Assembly: GCF_014873755.1 (NCBI RefSeq)
Contig: NZ_JADBEG010000001.1
Coordinates: 5,315,501-5,379,500, forward strand
Length of the DNA stretch: 64,000 nt
Direction of reading: 5' to 3'
Source of the DNA: Amycolatopsis lexingtonensis
GTDB lineage: Bacteria > Actinomycetota > Actinomycetes > Mycobacteriales > Pseudonocardiaceae
Shown here: positions 51,175 to 59,211 of the stretch, piece by piece
Layout: each line of letters starts with the position of its first letter
Position numbering within the stretch: the stretch's first letter is position 1
The notes under the pieces: model-generated
What the model saw: the letters and a program-made list of their open reading frames with translations, nothing else
Told to the model about the DNA's origin: nothing
Databases searched by the model: none
Translations under genes and position numbers: made by a program

Positions 51175-51834
51175 ATGACAGCACCGCCGAGTACCACCGA
51201 AGAACCCGCTACCGCCGTTCGCGATTATCGCACTCCGGAGTCATTGCCCCGGCCCGGCGGCCGGCTCACCAAGGAGGATCTCGACCCCCTGGTGAAGGAC
51301 GCGGGTGAGGGGAACCCCGCGGCGATCCACTCCCTGCTCCAGATGATCGAGCCGGTGGTGGTCCGCTACTGCCGGGCGCGCATGGGCGGGCGCGACCTCT
51401 CGTACCTGTCGGCCGACGACGTCGCCCAGGAAGTCTGCCTCGCGGTGTTGAAGGCCCTTCCCGATTATCAGGACCGCGGGGGCTCGTTCCTCTACCTCGT
51501 GCACGCGATCGCGGCCAACAAGGTCGCCGACGCCTACCGCGCCGTCGCCCGCGACCGTTCCGAGCCCGTCCCCGAGCTCCCGGAGCGCCCGCTGGTCGCC
51601 GGCAACGAGCCGGAATCCCACGCGCTGCACCTCGACCTCGGCGCGCGGCTGGGCCGGCTGCTCGCCTCGCTGCCGCGGGTGCAGCAGGAGATCCTGACCC
51701 TGCGCATCGCCGTCGGCTTCTCCGCCCAGGAGACCGCCGAAGCCCTCGGCATCTCCCCGGGCAACGTGCGCGTGACGCAGCACCGGGCGCTGACCCGCTT
51801 GCGCGGCATGATCAGCGGCGACGAAGAGTTCTGA
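51175..51834 (+). CDS. ECF-type sigma factor, ShbA/SigD-like
   Basis: This 219-residue sigma-70 family protein has region 2 (NPAAIHSLLQMIEPVVVRYCRARMGG...SADDVAQEVCLAVLKALPDYQDRGGSFLYLVHAIAANKVADAYRA) and region 4 (LLASLPRVQQEILTLRIAVGFSAQETAEALGISPGNVRVTQHRALTRLRGMI). The wording of region 2 is very close to ShbA of streptomycetes and SigD of mycobacteria; ShbA directs transcription of the principal sigma gene hrdB in Streptomyces. The N-terminal 45 residues are unique. No anti-sigma gene is adjacent. ATG 51175 with GGGGAG is chosen over the start at 51073, whose extra residues are low-complexity. Confidence 0.9.
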   Translation: MTAPPSTTEEPATAVRDYRTPESLPRPGGRLTKEDLDPLVKDAGEGNPAAIHSLLQMIEPVVVRYCRARMGGRDLSYLSADDVAQEVCLAVLKALPDYQDRGGSFLYLVHAIAANKVADAYRAVARDRSEPVPELPERPLVAGNEPESHALHLDLGARLGRLLASLPRVQQEILTLRIAVGFSAQETAEALGISPGNVRVTQHRALTRLRGMISGDEEF

Positions 51835-51846
51835 GCCTCCCGAGCG

Positions 51847-51895
51847 GCGGGCGGGGCGTCCTCTTTTACCCCCTGGAAGAGGACTCCCCGCCCGC
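51847..51895. terminator. Bidirectional terminator between sigma factor and lactonase genes
   Basis: Arms 51847-51865 and 51877-51895 form a 19-bp stem with one mismatch and an 11-nt loop (core GGGGCGTCCTCTT / AAGAGGACTCCCC). T-rich and A-rich ends of the arms give TCTTTT on the plus strand and AAGAGG on the other. The right arm lies inside the coding sequence of the lactonase and encodes most of its last nine residues. Confidence 0.8.
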
Positions 51896-52717
51896 GTCCA
51901 AGCCGTAGACCGTCCGGGCGTTGTGCTCGAAGACGGCGAGGCGCTCCCCGTCCGACAACCCGCCCGTCAGCGCGATCGCCGTGTCCACGACCAGCTCGTA
52001 GGACGCCGCCAGCTCGCACACCGGCCAGTCCGAGCCGAACACCACGCGGGACGGGCCGAACACGTCCAGCACGTGGTCCACGTACCGCCGCAGGTGCCCG
52101 GCCTCCCAGCCGGTCCAGTCCGCCTCGGTGACCAGGCCCGACAGCTTGCACACGACGTTCTCGTGCGCGGCCAGCGCGGTCACCCCGGATGCCCAGGGCT
52201 CCCACTCCCCCGCCGCGATCGCCGGCTTGGCCGCGTGGTCCAGCACCAGCCGCAGCTCCGGCAGCCGTCCCGCCAGCGCGGTGGCCGCGGGCAGCTGGTC
52301 GACGCGCACGAGCAGGTCGTAGGTCAAACCCGCCGCCGCGACCGCGCCCAGCCCGGCCAGCACGGCGGGGCGCAGCAGCCACTCGTCGTCCGGCTCGGTC
52401 TCCACCTGGTGCCGGATCCCGACCAGCGGACCGTCCAGCGCCGCGAGCCGCTCGGCGACGTCCGGGGCCGCCAGGTCCGTCCAGCCGACGACCCCCGCGA
52501 TGAGCGGTTCCGCGGCCGCGGTCTCGAGGAATTCGGCCGTCTCCTCGGCCGACGAGGTCGTCTGGACCAGGATCGTCGCGTGGACGCCGGCCGCCTTCGT
52601 CACCGCGTGCAGGTCGTCAACGGTGTACGGACGGCGGATCGGGTCGAGAGCCTCGCCGGCCATCCACGGGTAGTCGCGCCGCGAGGGGTCCCACAGGTGG
52701 TGGTGCGCGTCGATCAT
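51866..52717 (-). CDS. Amidohydrolase-family sugar lactonase, probable L-fuconolactonase
   Basis: This 283-residue amidohydrolase-2 protein starts MIDAHHHLWDPSRRDYPWM (metal-binding HxH), has IRHQVETEPDD, LVLDHAAKP and the terminal FGSDWPVCELAASY with the catalytic Asp. These are shared with L-fucono-1,5-lactonases and related lactonases. It should hydrolyse the lactone made by the neighbouring aldo-keto reductase to the aldonic acid. The ATG overlaps the reductase stop (ATGA). Its last codons form the right arm of a terminator. Confidence 0.87.
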   Translation of the reverse strand: MIDAHHHLWDPSRRDYPWMAGEALDPIRRPYTVDDLHAVTKAAGVHATILVQTTSSAEETAEFLETAAAEPLIAGVVGWTDLAAPDVAERLAALDGPLVGIRHQVETEPDDEWLLRPAVLAGLGAVAAAGLTYDLLVRVDQLPAATALAGRLPELRLVLDHAAKPAIAAGEWEPWASGVTALAAHENVVCKLSGLVTEADWTGWEAGHLRRYVDHVLDVFGPSRVVFGSDWPVCELAASYELVVDTAIALTGGLSDGERLAVFEHNARTVYGLDAGGESSSRG

Positions 52718-53676
52718 GAGACTCCTTCGGCGATGACGGCGTCGGCACGCAGCAGGCCCGCGCCGACGAGTTCGGTCCACAGCTCCGGCGGCACGACGGC
52801 CCCGGCCCGCCGCGCGTTCACGCTGACCTGGGATGGATCGTGCGCGCCGACGACGACCGACGCCACCGCGGGGTGCGCCATCGGCAGCGCCAGCGCCGCT
52901 TCCGGCAGCTCGACACCGTGCCGCGCGCAGATCGCCGCGATCCGCCCGGCCCGTTCGACCAGCTCGGGCGGCGCCTCGGCGTAGTCGTAGACGCGGCCCG
53001 GCTCGGCCGTCGCCAGGATGCCGCCGTTGAACACGCCGCCGGCGACCACGCGGACCCCGCGGTCGAGGCAGAGCGGCAGCAGCTCGTCGAGGGCGGGCTG
53101 GTCCAGCAGCGTGTAGCGGCCGGCCACGAGCAGGACGTCGAGGTCGGTGCGGCGGACGAACTCGGCGAGCATCGGCGCCTGGTTCATCCCGGCGCCGAAC
53201 GCGCCGATCACGCCCTGCTCCCGCAGCTCGCGCAACGCCGGGAAGGCCCCGCGCAGGGCTTCCTCGAAGTGGTCGTCGGGGTCGTGGACGTAGACGACGT
53301 CGACGCGGTCGAGCCCGAGCCGCGTCAAGCTGTCCTCGAAGGACCGCAGGACGCCGTCGCGGCTGAAGTCCCACCGGCGCCGGTACGCGGCCGGGACGGC
53401 GAAGCCCTGGTCGTCCTGCCGCGCGGCGCCGTCCGGATCGGGTTCGAGCACGCGGCCGACCTTCGTGGACAGCACGTACTCGTCGCGGGGGTACGACCGC
53501 AGGGCCGCGCCGAGGCGGGTTTCCGACAGGCCGAGGCCGTAGTGCGGCGCGGTGTCGAAGTACCGGATGCCCTCGTCCCACGCGCGGCGGACGGTCGCGG
53601 CCGCCGTCTCGTCGCTGATCGCGTGGTAGAGGTTGCCCAGCTGCGCGCAGCCGAGACCCAGCGGGGACAAGTTCAC
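52714..53676 (-). CDS. Aldo-keto reductase, probable L-fucose (aldose) 1-dehydrogenase
   Basis: This 320-residue TIM-barrel oxidoreductase has the catalytic Asp-Tyr pair in YFDTAPHYGLGLSETRLGAAL, Lys in STKVGRVL and His in VYVHDPDDHFEEAL. The FDTAPHYGLGLSE motif is that of D-threo-aldose/L-fucose 1-dehydrogenases. It oxidises the pyranose to the 1,5-lactone with NAD(P)+. GTG 53676 lies 4 nt behind the mutarotase stop. Sugar identity (L-fucose, L-galactose, D-arabinose) is not settled by sequence. Confidence 0.87.
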   Translation of the reverse strand: MNLSPLGLGCAQLGNLYHAISDETAAATVRRAWDEGIRYFDTAPHYGLGLSETRLGAALRSYPRDEYVLSTKVGRVLEPDPDGAARQDDQGFAVPAAYRRRWDFSRDGVLRSFEDSLTRLGLDRVDVVYVHDPDDHFEEALRGAFPALRELREQGVIGAFGAGMNQAPMLAEFVRRTDLDVLLVAGRYTLLDQPALDELLPLCLDRGVRVVAGGVFNGGILATAEPGRVYDYAEAPPELVERAGRIAAICARHGVELPEAALALPMAHPAVASVVVGAHDPSQVSVNARRAGAVVPPELWTELVGAGLLRADAVIAEGVS

Positions 53677-53680
53677 CGCG

Positions 53681-54019
53681 TCACTCCTTCGCCGGCAGTT
53701 CCCAGACCAGCCCGATGCCGGTGTCGTCGCCGGAGTAGTCGTCTTCGACGGCCAGCAGCTCGGCCATCCTGGCCTGCCACGGGACGTTCGCGGGGTGGTC
53801 CCGCAACGCCGCGCGCATCGCCGCGTAGTCGTCCACTTCGACGACGTGGAAGAGGTCGAGTCCGTTACGCCAGATCCGCCAGGTGCGGACCCCGGCCTCG
53901 CGCAGGGCGGTGTCCAGCTCGGGCGGGATGACGGCGTGGACGGACTCGTACTCGGCCTCCTTGCCCGGCTTCAGGCGGGTATGGAGGGCCACTCTTTGAG
54001 GTGTGGGCTGGTGGGTCAT
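53681..54019 (-). CDS. L-rhamnose/L-fucose mutarotase family protein
   Basis: This 112-residue RhaM-like dimeric alpha/beta barrel (RVALHTRLKPGKEAEYESVHAVIPPELDTALREAGVRTWRIWRNGLDLFHVVEVDDY) interconverts alpha and beta anomers of a 6-deoxy sugar. The conserved HTRLKPGKEAEYE start, YESVH and W positions are present. It is first in the leftward mutarotase-dehydrogenase-lactonase operon, divergent from the GntR gene. ATG 54019 has AGGAG 5 nt upstream. Confidence 0.9.
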   Translation of the reverse strand: MTHQPTPQRVALHTRLKPGKEAEYESVHAVIPPELDTALREAGVRTWRIWRNGLDLFHVVEVDDYAAMRAALRDHPANVPWQARMAELLAVEDDYSGDDTGIGLVWELPAKE

Positions 54020-54065
54020 CACCACTCCTTCGCCGGGACATGGCACGCTGGTGTCGAACACCGAA

Positions 54066-54080
54066 ACATCCGAGGTCTGG
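54066..54080. promoter_or_regulatory. FadR-type operator candidate, site 1
   Basis: ACATCCGAGGTCTGG lies between the divergent mutarotase and GntR genes. Its reverse relative ACATCGGATGTCTGG (13 of 15 identical) is found on the minus strand upstream of the 61362 gene. The core ACATC-C-GAGGT is a palindrome with one mismatch. A second, weaker palindrome GGTGT-CGA-ACACC lies at 54050-54062. Confidence 0.65.
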
Positions 54081-54099
54081 TGCAGGGAGGACGGACGCG

Positions 54100-54831
54100 A
54101 TGCCCGTCACCGATGTCGCGATCGACAAGATCAAGGACATGATCATCTCCGGCGAGCTGGCGCCGGGCGACCGGCTGCCGAAGGAGGCCGAGCTGGCCCA
54201 GCGGCTCGGGCTCTCGCGCAGCTCCCTGCGGGAGGCCGTCAAGGCGTTGTGCCTGATCAGGGTGCTCGACGTCCGCCAGGGCGACGGCACGTACGTCACC
54301 AGCCTCGAGCCGAACCTGCTGCTCGACGCGATGACGTTCGTGGTCGACTTCCACCGCGACGACACCGTCCTCGACTTCCTCGCCGTGCGGCGGATCCTCG
54401 AGCCGGCCGCGACCGCGCTGGCCGCCTTGCACATGAGCGAAGCCGACATCACCGAGCTGGGCCGGCTGCTCGGCGAGCTGGAGGACGCGCCGACCGTCGA
54501 GGCGCTGGTCGCCAACGACCTCGAGTTCCACCGCAAGATCGCCGACGGCTCCGGCAACCCCGTGCTCTGCTCGCTGCTCGACAGCCTCTCCGGGCCGACC
54601 GCCCGCGCCCGCATCTGGCGCGGCCTCACCCAGGAGGGCGCGGTCGCGAAGACGCGGGAACAGCACACGGCGATCTACGAGGCCATCGCGGCGCGCGAGC
54701 CGGAACTGGCGCGCTCGTGGGCGACCGTGCACGTCGCGGGCGTGGAGCAGTGGCTGCGCAACGCCCTGGGCACCGCGGACGACCCGACCGTGCCCGATTC
54801 GGACGACGGGCCGGCCGCGGAAGCCTCCTGA
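54100..54831 (+). CDS. GntR-family regulator of the FadR (FCD) subfamily
   Basis: This 243-residue protein has a GntR winged helix (IDKIKDMIISGELAPGDRLPKEAELAQRLGLSRSSLREAVKALCLIRVLDVRQGDGTYV, about residues 8-67) and an all-helical FCD ligand domain with the metal-binding pattern D/H: EFHRKIADGSGNP and two later His residues (EQHTAIYEAI, WATVHVAGVEQW). FCD regulators commonly sense sugar acids. It sits between the two arms of the deoxy-sugar locus, with ACATC-N-GATGT-like sites at its own promoter and at the 61362 promoter, so it likely represses the whole locus. Confidence 0.92.
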   Translation: MPVTDVAIDKIKDMIISGELAPGDRLPKEAELAQRLGLSRSSLREAVKALCLIRVLDVRQGDGTYVTSLEPNLLLDAMTFVVDFHRDDTVLDFLAVRRILEPAATALAALHMSEADITELGRLLGELEDAPTVEALVANDLEFHRKIADGSGNPVLCSLLDSLSGPTARARIWRGLTQEGAVAKTREQHTAIYEAIAAREPELARSWATVHVAGVEQWLRNALGTADDPTVPDSDDGPAAEAS

Positions 54832-54833
54832 CA

Positions 54834-54849
54834 GTGATCCGATGATCAC
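54834..54849. terminator. Short hairpin between convergent GntR and permease genes
   Basis: GTGATC (54834-54839) pairs with GATCAC (54844-54849) around a CGAT loop in the 28-nt gap between the two stops. The stem is short and there is no T-tract, so termination here would be weak. Confidence 0.4.
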
Positions 54850-54859
54850 GGGCTGACCA

Positions 54860-55873
54860 TCAGGTCTGGGGCTTTCCGCCCGCGTACCGGGCGATGATCA
54901 GCGCGACCAGGATGATGGCGCCGTAGATCGCGCCCTGCCACTCCGCCCGGACGTGCGCGTAGTTGAGCAGGCTCGACACCGAGGACAGCAGCAGGACGCC
55001 GGTGAGCGCACCGACCAGGGTGCCCTTGCCGCCGTCGAGCGAGACGCCGCCGATCACCGCCGCCGCGAACACCTGCAGGATCAGCCCGGAGCCCTGGTTC
55101 GCGCCCAGCGCGCCGACGTAACCGGTGTAGGCGAGCCCGCCGATCGCGGCGAGGATCCCGGCGACGACGAACACCGCCCACGCGATCCGGTCGACGCGGA
55201 CCCCGGCCGCCCGCGCGGCTTCGCGGTTGCCGCCGATCGCGTACAGCGCGCGGCCGACGCGGTGGTAGCGCAGCACCCAGCCGGCGATTGCGAACAGCGC
55301 CGCGGCCAGCCAGACCGACATCGGCAGGCCGGCGAACGTCGTCGTGGCGAGGTTCGTGAACGAGTCCGGCAGGTTGAACAGCGTCTTGCCCTGCGTCGAC
55401 CCGACCTGCACGCCGCGCAGCACGGTCAGCATGGCCAGGGTGACGATGAAGGCGTTCAGCTTCAGCTTCACGATCAGGAAGCCGTTGACGAACCCGACCA
55501 GCGCGCCGCACAGCGGGATGATCAGCAGGCCGATCGCCGCGGGCAGCTCGACGCCGAAGCCGGCCGACGCCGCGGGGATCACGACCATCGCGCCGAGCGC
55601 CGGCGCCAGGCCCATAGTCGACTCCAGCGACAGGTCGAACTTCCCGGTGATCAGCACCAGCGACTCGCCGAGCACGACCAGCGACAGCGCCGCCGACGCG
55701 GTCAGGATGCTGACGATGTTGCTCCAGCCGACGAAGGTGTCGTCGACCAGGCCGCCGATGACGAACACCACGACGAGCGCGGGCAGCAGCGCCAGTTCAC
55801 GCAGCCAGAGGGCTTTCCGGCGCCGGGGCGGCGCAGGCAGCTCCGTTTGCGGAGAGGTCATCACGTCGGTCAC
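54860..55873 (-). CDS. Ribose-type sugar ABC transporter permease (deoxy-sugar locus)
   Basis: This 337-residue RbsC-family permease has about eight to ten transmembrane segments. The signature GKFDLSLESTMGLAPALGAM is at about residues 75-94 and the coupling loop YAIGGNREAARAAGVRVDRIAWAVF near residue 225. It is the channel for the 57390 lipoprotein and 55870 ATPase. GTG 55873 overlaps the ATPase stop by GTGA; ATG 55861 is a shorter alternative. It ends the leftward operon that begins at 61362. Confidence 0.92.
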   Translation of the reverse strand: MTDVMTSPQTELPAPPRRRKALWLRELALLPALVVVFVIGGLVDDTFVGWSNIVSILTASAALSLVVLGESLVLITGKFDLSLESTMGLAPALGAMVVIPAASAGFGVELPAAIGLLIIPLCGALVGFVNGFLIVKLKLNAFIVTLAMLTVLRGVQVGSTQGKTLFNLPDSFTNLATTTFAGLPMSVWLAAALFAIAGWVLRYHRVGRALYAIGGNREAARAAGVRVDRIAWAVFVVAGILAAIGGLAYTGYVGALGANQGSGLILQVFAAAVIGGVSLDGGKGTLVGALTGVLLLSSVSSLLNYAHVRAEWQGAIYGAIILVALIIARYAGGKPQT

Positions 55874-57393
55874 GAAAGCTCGACTCCTTCGATGTCGGCC
55901 ACGAGGTCGCCGTCGGACCACCCGGCCTGGTGCTCGGCGACGACGGCCCCGGCGCGCAGCACCAGGACCCGGTCGCTCAGGCGCAGGTCGTCCAGCTCGT
56001 CGCTGACGATCAGCACCGCCTTGCCTTCGGCGCGCACCCGGTCGACGACCGCGAGCAGCGCCTCCTTCGACTTCACGTCCACCCCGGCGGTCGGGTTGAT
56101 CAGCACCACGACCCGGGGGTCGCCGATCAGGGCCCGCGCCAGCACGACTTTCTGCTGGTTGCCGCCGGACAGGTCCGACACCGGCTGCTCGGCGCTGGCG
56201 GCCACGATGTCGTAGTCCTTCAGCGCCTGGGACGCCCTCGCGAACCGGGTGCGCGGGGACGCGATCCCGCCGCGGCCCAGCTTGTCCAGGATCGACAGCG
56301 TCGCGTTGTCGGCGATCGTGTGCTCCAGCACCAGGCCTTCGTGGTGCCGGTCGCGCGGCACGCAGCCGATGCCCGCCCGGATCGCCGCCGGGATGTCACC
56401 CGGCCGCAGCGGCGAGCCGTCGACGCGGATCGTGCCCGCGGACGGTGTCCGCAGGCCGTAGACCGTCTCGGCGACCTGGTGCTTGCCGCTGGCGTTGCTG
56501 CCCGCGAACCCGACGACCTCGCCGCGGCGCAGCCGGAAGGAGACGCCGGAGAAGCCGTCCCCGGACAGGCCGTCGACCGCGAGGATCTCCGGGGCGTCCG
56601 CTTCGAGGGACTCGCGCGAAGCGGCGTCCCGCACGGACAAGCCGCCGGGTTCGCCGGTCATCGCGTCGACGAGTTCCGCGCGCCCCACCTCGGCCACCGG
56701 CGCGGTGAGCACGTGCTTCGCGTCGCGCAGCACCGTGACGGCCTGGCAGACCTCGTACACCTCGTGCAGGTGGTGCGAGATGAACAGGAACGTCACCCCG
56801 CCCGCCTGCATCTGGCGCATCCGCTCGAAGAGCCGCTCGATGGCCTGGCTGTCCAGCTGCGCGGTCGGCTCGTCGAGGACGATGAACCGGGCGCCGTAGG
56901 ACAGCGCGCGGGCGATTTCGACGAACTGCCGGTCCTCGACCGACAGCTCACCGGCCGGGGTGTCGACGTCGACGTGGACGTCCCACGAATCGAGCAGCTC
57001 GCGGGCCTGGCGCCGCAACGACTTCCAGCCGATCGAGAACCCGCCGCCCGCCTGCCGGTTGAGGAACAGGTTCTCGGCGACGGTGAGCTGCGGGACGACC
57101 ATCGCGTGCTGGTACACGCAGGCGACGCGCGCCTTCCAGTCGTCCTGTTTGGACAGTGGCGGGGCCGGCTCGCCGCCGAACTCGACGTGCCCGGTGTCCG
57201 TGGCGGACAGCCCGGTGAGGATGGAGACGAGCGTCGACTTGCCGGCCCCGTTGCGCCCGACGAGCGCGTGCGACTCGCCGGGGTGCACGGTGAGGCTGAC
57301 GTCGTGGAGCGCCACGGTGGGGCCGTAGCGCTTCCCGACTCCTACGGCGCTGACCACCGGGACGGCGGGTTCGCCGGCGGGCAGCGCGGTCAC
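55870..57393 (-). CDS. Double-domain sugar ABC transporter ATPase, second site degenerate
   Basis: This 507-residue RbsA/MglA-type protein has two nucleotide-binding domains. The first is intact: Walker A VGRNGAGKST, signature LSVEDRQFVEIARALSYGA, Walker B FIVLDEPTAQLD, H-loop FISHHLHEV. In the second, Walker A reads GSNASGKHQ (H where S/T is expected), the signature LSGGNQQKVVLARAL is good, but Walker B reads VVVLINPTAGVD, with Ile-Asn in place of Asp-Glu. The second site may bind but should not hydrolyse ATP well. GTGA overlaps join it to both neighbours. Confidence 0.92.
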   Translation of the reverse strand: MTALPAGEPAVPVVSAVGVGKRYGPTVALHDVSLTVHPGESHALVGRNGAGKSTLVSILTGLSATDTGHVEFGGEPAPPLSKQDDWKARVACVYQHAMVVPQLTVAENLFLNRQAGGGFSIGWKSLRRQARELLDSWDVHVDVDTPAGELSVEDRQFVEIARALSYGARFIVLDEPTAQLDSQAIERLFERMRQMQAGGVTFLFISHHLHEVYEVCQAVTVLRDAKHVLTAPVAEVGRAELVDAMTGEPGGLSVRDAASRESLEADAPEILAVDGLSGDGFSGVSFRLRRGEVVGFAGSNASGKHQVAETVYGLRTPSAGTIRVDGSPLRPGDIPAAIRAGIGCVPRDRHHEGLVLEHTIADNATLSILDKLGRGGIASPRTRFARASQALKDYDIVAASAEQPVSDLSGGNQQKVVLARALIGDPRVVVLINPTAGVDVKSKEALLAVVDRVRAEGKAVLIVSDELDDLRLSDRVLVLRAGAVVAEHQAGWSDGDLVADIEGVELS

Positions 57394-58433
57394 AGGTTGT
57401 TCCCCCAGAGGGCCTTGTCGTCCACGTTGTCCTTGGTGATGACGGGCGCGGGCAGCTGGTCCTCGAGGATGCCGGGGCTGATCTCGACGATGGTGCTGTC
57501 GTGGTCGGTCGGGCCCGGCTTGAACGTCTCGCCGGCCATGGCCTTCTTCAGCCAGTACAGGCCGTACTTCGCATAGGCGTCGGCCGGCTGGGACACGGTG
57601 GCGTCGAGCTCGCCGGCGCGGATCGCGGCCAGTTCCTGCGGGATGCCGTCGTTGGAGACGAGCACGATGTGCTTCGGGTCGCCGACCGGGAAGAACAGGT
57701 TCTTGCGCTTGAGCGCCTGCTCGGTCGGGGCCAGGTAGACGCCGCCGGCCTGCATGTAGACGCCCTTGATGTCCGGGTTCGCGGTCAGCATGCTGTCCAG
57801 CCCGGCGGACGCCTTGTCGGCCTTCCACTCGGCGGGGATCTCCAGCACCTGGACGCCGGGGTACTTGGACTTCATGCAGTCGCGGAAGGCTTCCGAGCGG
57901 TCGCGGCCGTTGACCGACGCGAGGTCGCCCATGATCTGCACGACCTTGCCGGACTTGACCTTCTGCCCGATCGCGTCGCACGCCTTGGTGCCGTAGGCCT
58001 TGTTGTCGGCCCGCACGACCATCGCGACCTTGCCGCTCTCGGGGGCGACGTCGACGGCGACCACCGGCACGCCCTTGTTCTCGGCCTGCTTGAGCCCGGC
58101 GACGATCGCGGCCGAGTCCAGCGGCGTCACGACCAGGCCCTTGACGCCCTGGTTGAGGAAGGTGCCGATGTCGGTGATCAGTTTGGCCGGATCGCTGTCC
58201 GCGTTGACCGTCGGGAGGACGTCGACGCCCTCGGACTTGGCCATCTGCGGCACGTAGTTGTTGTAGGCCTGCCAGAACGGCGAGGTCAGCAGGGGCAGCG
58301 TCGCGCCGACCTTGCCGCCGGGGCTGCCGCCCGCCGCGGGCGCCGACGCGTTGTCCTTGGTGGACCCGCAGGCGGCCAGTACCAGGCCGCAGACGGCGGC
58401 CGTGGCGGCCACCGTGATCACCCTATTGCGCAC
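57390..58433 (-). CDS. Ribose-type sugar-binding lipoprotein (deoxy-sugar locus)
   Basis: This 347-residue protein has a lipoprotein signal (RNRVITVAATAAVCGLVLAAC, lipobox LAAC) and an RbsB-like domain (GATLPLLTSPFWQAYNNYVPQMAKSEGVDVL, NQGVKGLVVTPLDSAAIVAGLKQAENKGVPVVAVD, VSNDGIPQELAAIRAGELDATVSQPADAYAKYGL). Family relatives bind pentoses and 6-deoxy-hexoses such as rhamnose. GTG 58433 has AGGAGG upstream, which excludes the longer frame to 58511. The SDR gene is 31 nt upstream. Confidence 0.9.
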   Translation of the reverse strand: MRNRVITVAATAAVCGLVLAACGSTKDNASAPAAGGSPGGKVGATLPLLTSPFWQAYNNYVPQMAKSEGVDVLPTVNADSDPAKLITDIGTFLNQGVKGLVVTPLDSAAIVAGLKQAENKGVPVVAVDVAPESGKVAMVVRADNKAYGTKACDAIGQKVKSGKVVQIMGDLASVNGRDRSEAFRDCMKSKYPGVQVLEIPAEWKADKASAGLDSMLTANPDIKGVYMQAGGVYLAPTEQALKRKNLFFPVGDPKHIVLVSNDGIPQELAAIRAGELDATVSQPADAYAKYGLYWLKKAMAGETFKPGPTDHDSTIVEISPGILEDQLPAPVITKDNVDDKALWGNNL

Positions 58434-58464
58434 CGCATCCTCCTTGATGACAGCGGAAAAAGTC

Positions 58465-59211
58465 TTATCGGGGTTGCACCGGGCCGCGCGGGCGCAGGCC
58501 GTACATGCCACCGTCGACCGCGAGCGCGGTGCCGGTGGTCGAAGCGGAAAGGGGACTCGCGAGGTAGACGACGGCGTTGGCGACCTCGTCGGCGGTGACC
58601 AGCCGGCCCATGGGCTGGCGCGCGGCGAGGGCCGCGCGTTCGGCCGCCGGGTCGTCGGCGGCGTCGAGCAGGCGGCCCACCCACGGGGTGTCCGCCGTGC
58701 CCGGGCAGACGCAGTTGACGCGGATCCGGTCGGGCAGGTGGTCGGTCGCCATGGCCAGGGTCAGCGAGAGCACCGCGCCCTTGGTGGCCGAGTAGAGCGC
58801 GCGGTTGGGCAGGCCCGCCCAGGCCGCGATGGAGCAGGTGTTGACGATCGCCGCGGACGGCGAGTTCTTGAGGTGCGGCAGCGCGGCGCGGGCGAGCCGG
58901 ACCATGCCGACGACGTTGACGTCGAACACGCGGTGCCACTCGTCGTCGTCGTTGGCCGTGACGTCGCCCTGCGCGCCGATGCCCGCGTTGTTGACGAGGA
59001 TGTCGAGGCGCCCGAAGCGGTCCACGACGGCGTCGATCGCTTCGCGGACTTCCTGATCGGAGGAGACGTCGCAGCGGAAGCCGTCGTCATCCGGTTTCAA
59101 GTCGAGTACCGCCACCTGCGCGCCGCGCTCGGCCAGCAGGGTGGCGACAGCCTTGCCGATGCCCGAGGCGCCTCCGGTGACGGCGGCCACCAGGCCCTCG
59201 AATTCACTCAC
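58465..59211 (-). CDS. SDR dehydrogenase, probable 2-keto-3-deoxy-L-fuconate dehydrogenase
   Basis: This 248-residue short-chain dehydrogenase has the cofactor motif [17 protein letters not shown] (residues 13-29), an Asp-Leu after strand 2 (VLDLKP) that favours NAD, NNAG, catalytic Ser in [10 protein letters not shown] and YxxxK in YSATKGAVL. In the non-phosphorylating L-fucose pathway this enzyme oxidises 2-keto-3-deoxy-L-fuconate to the 2,4-diketo acid. GTG 59211 overlaps the dehydratase stop by 8 nt. The assignment rests on the neighbouring dehydratase and FAH hydrolase. Confidence 0.87.
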   Translation of the reverse strand: MSEFEGLVAAVTGGASGIGKAVATLLAERGAQVAVLDLKPDDDGFRCDVSSDQEVREAIDAVVDRFGRLDILVNNAGIGAQGDVTANDDDEWHRVFDVNVVGMVRLARAALPHLKNSPSAAIVNTCSIAAWAGLPNRALYSATKGAVLSLTLAMATDHLPDRIRVNCVCPGTADTPWVGRLLDAADDPAAERAALAARQPMGRLVTADEVANAVVYLASPLSASTTGTALAVDGGMYGLRPRGPVQPR

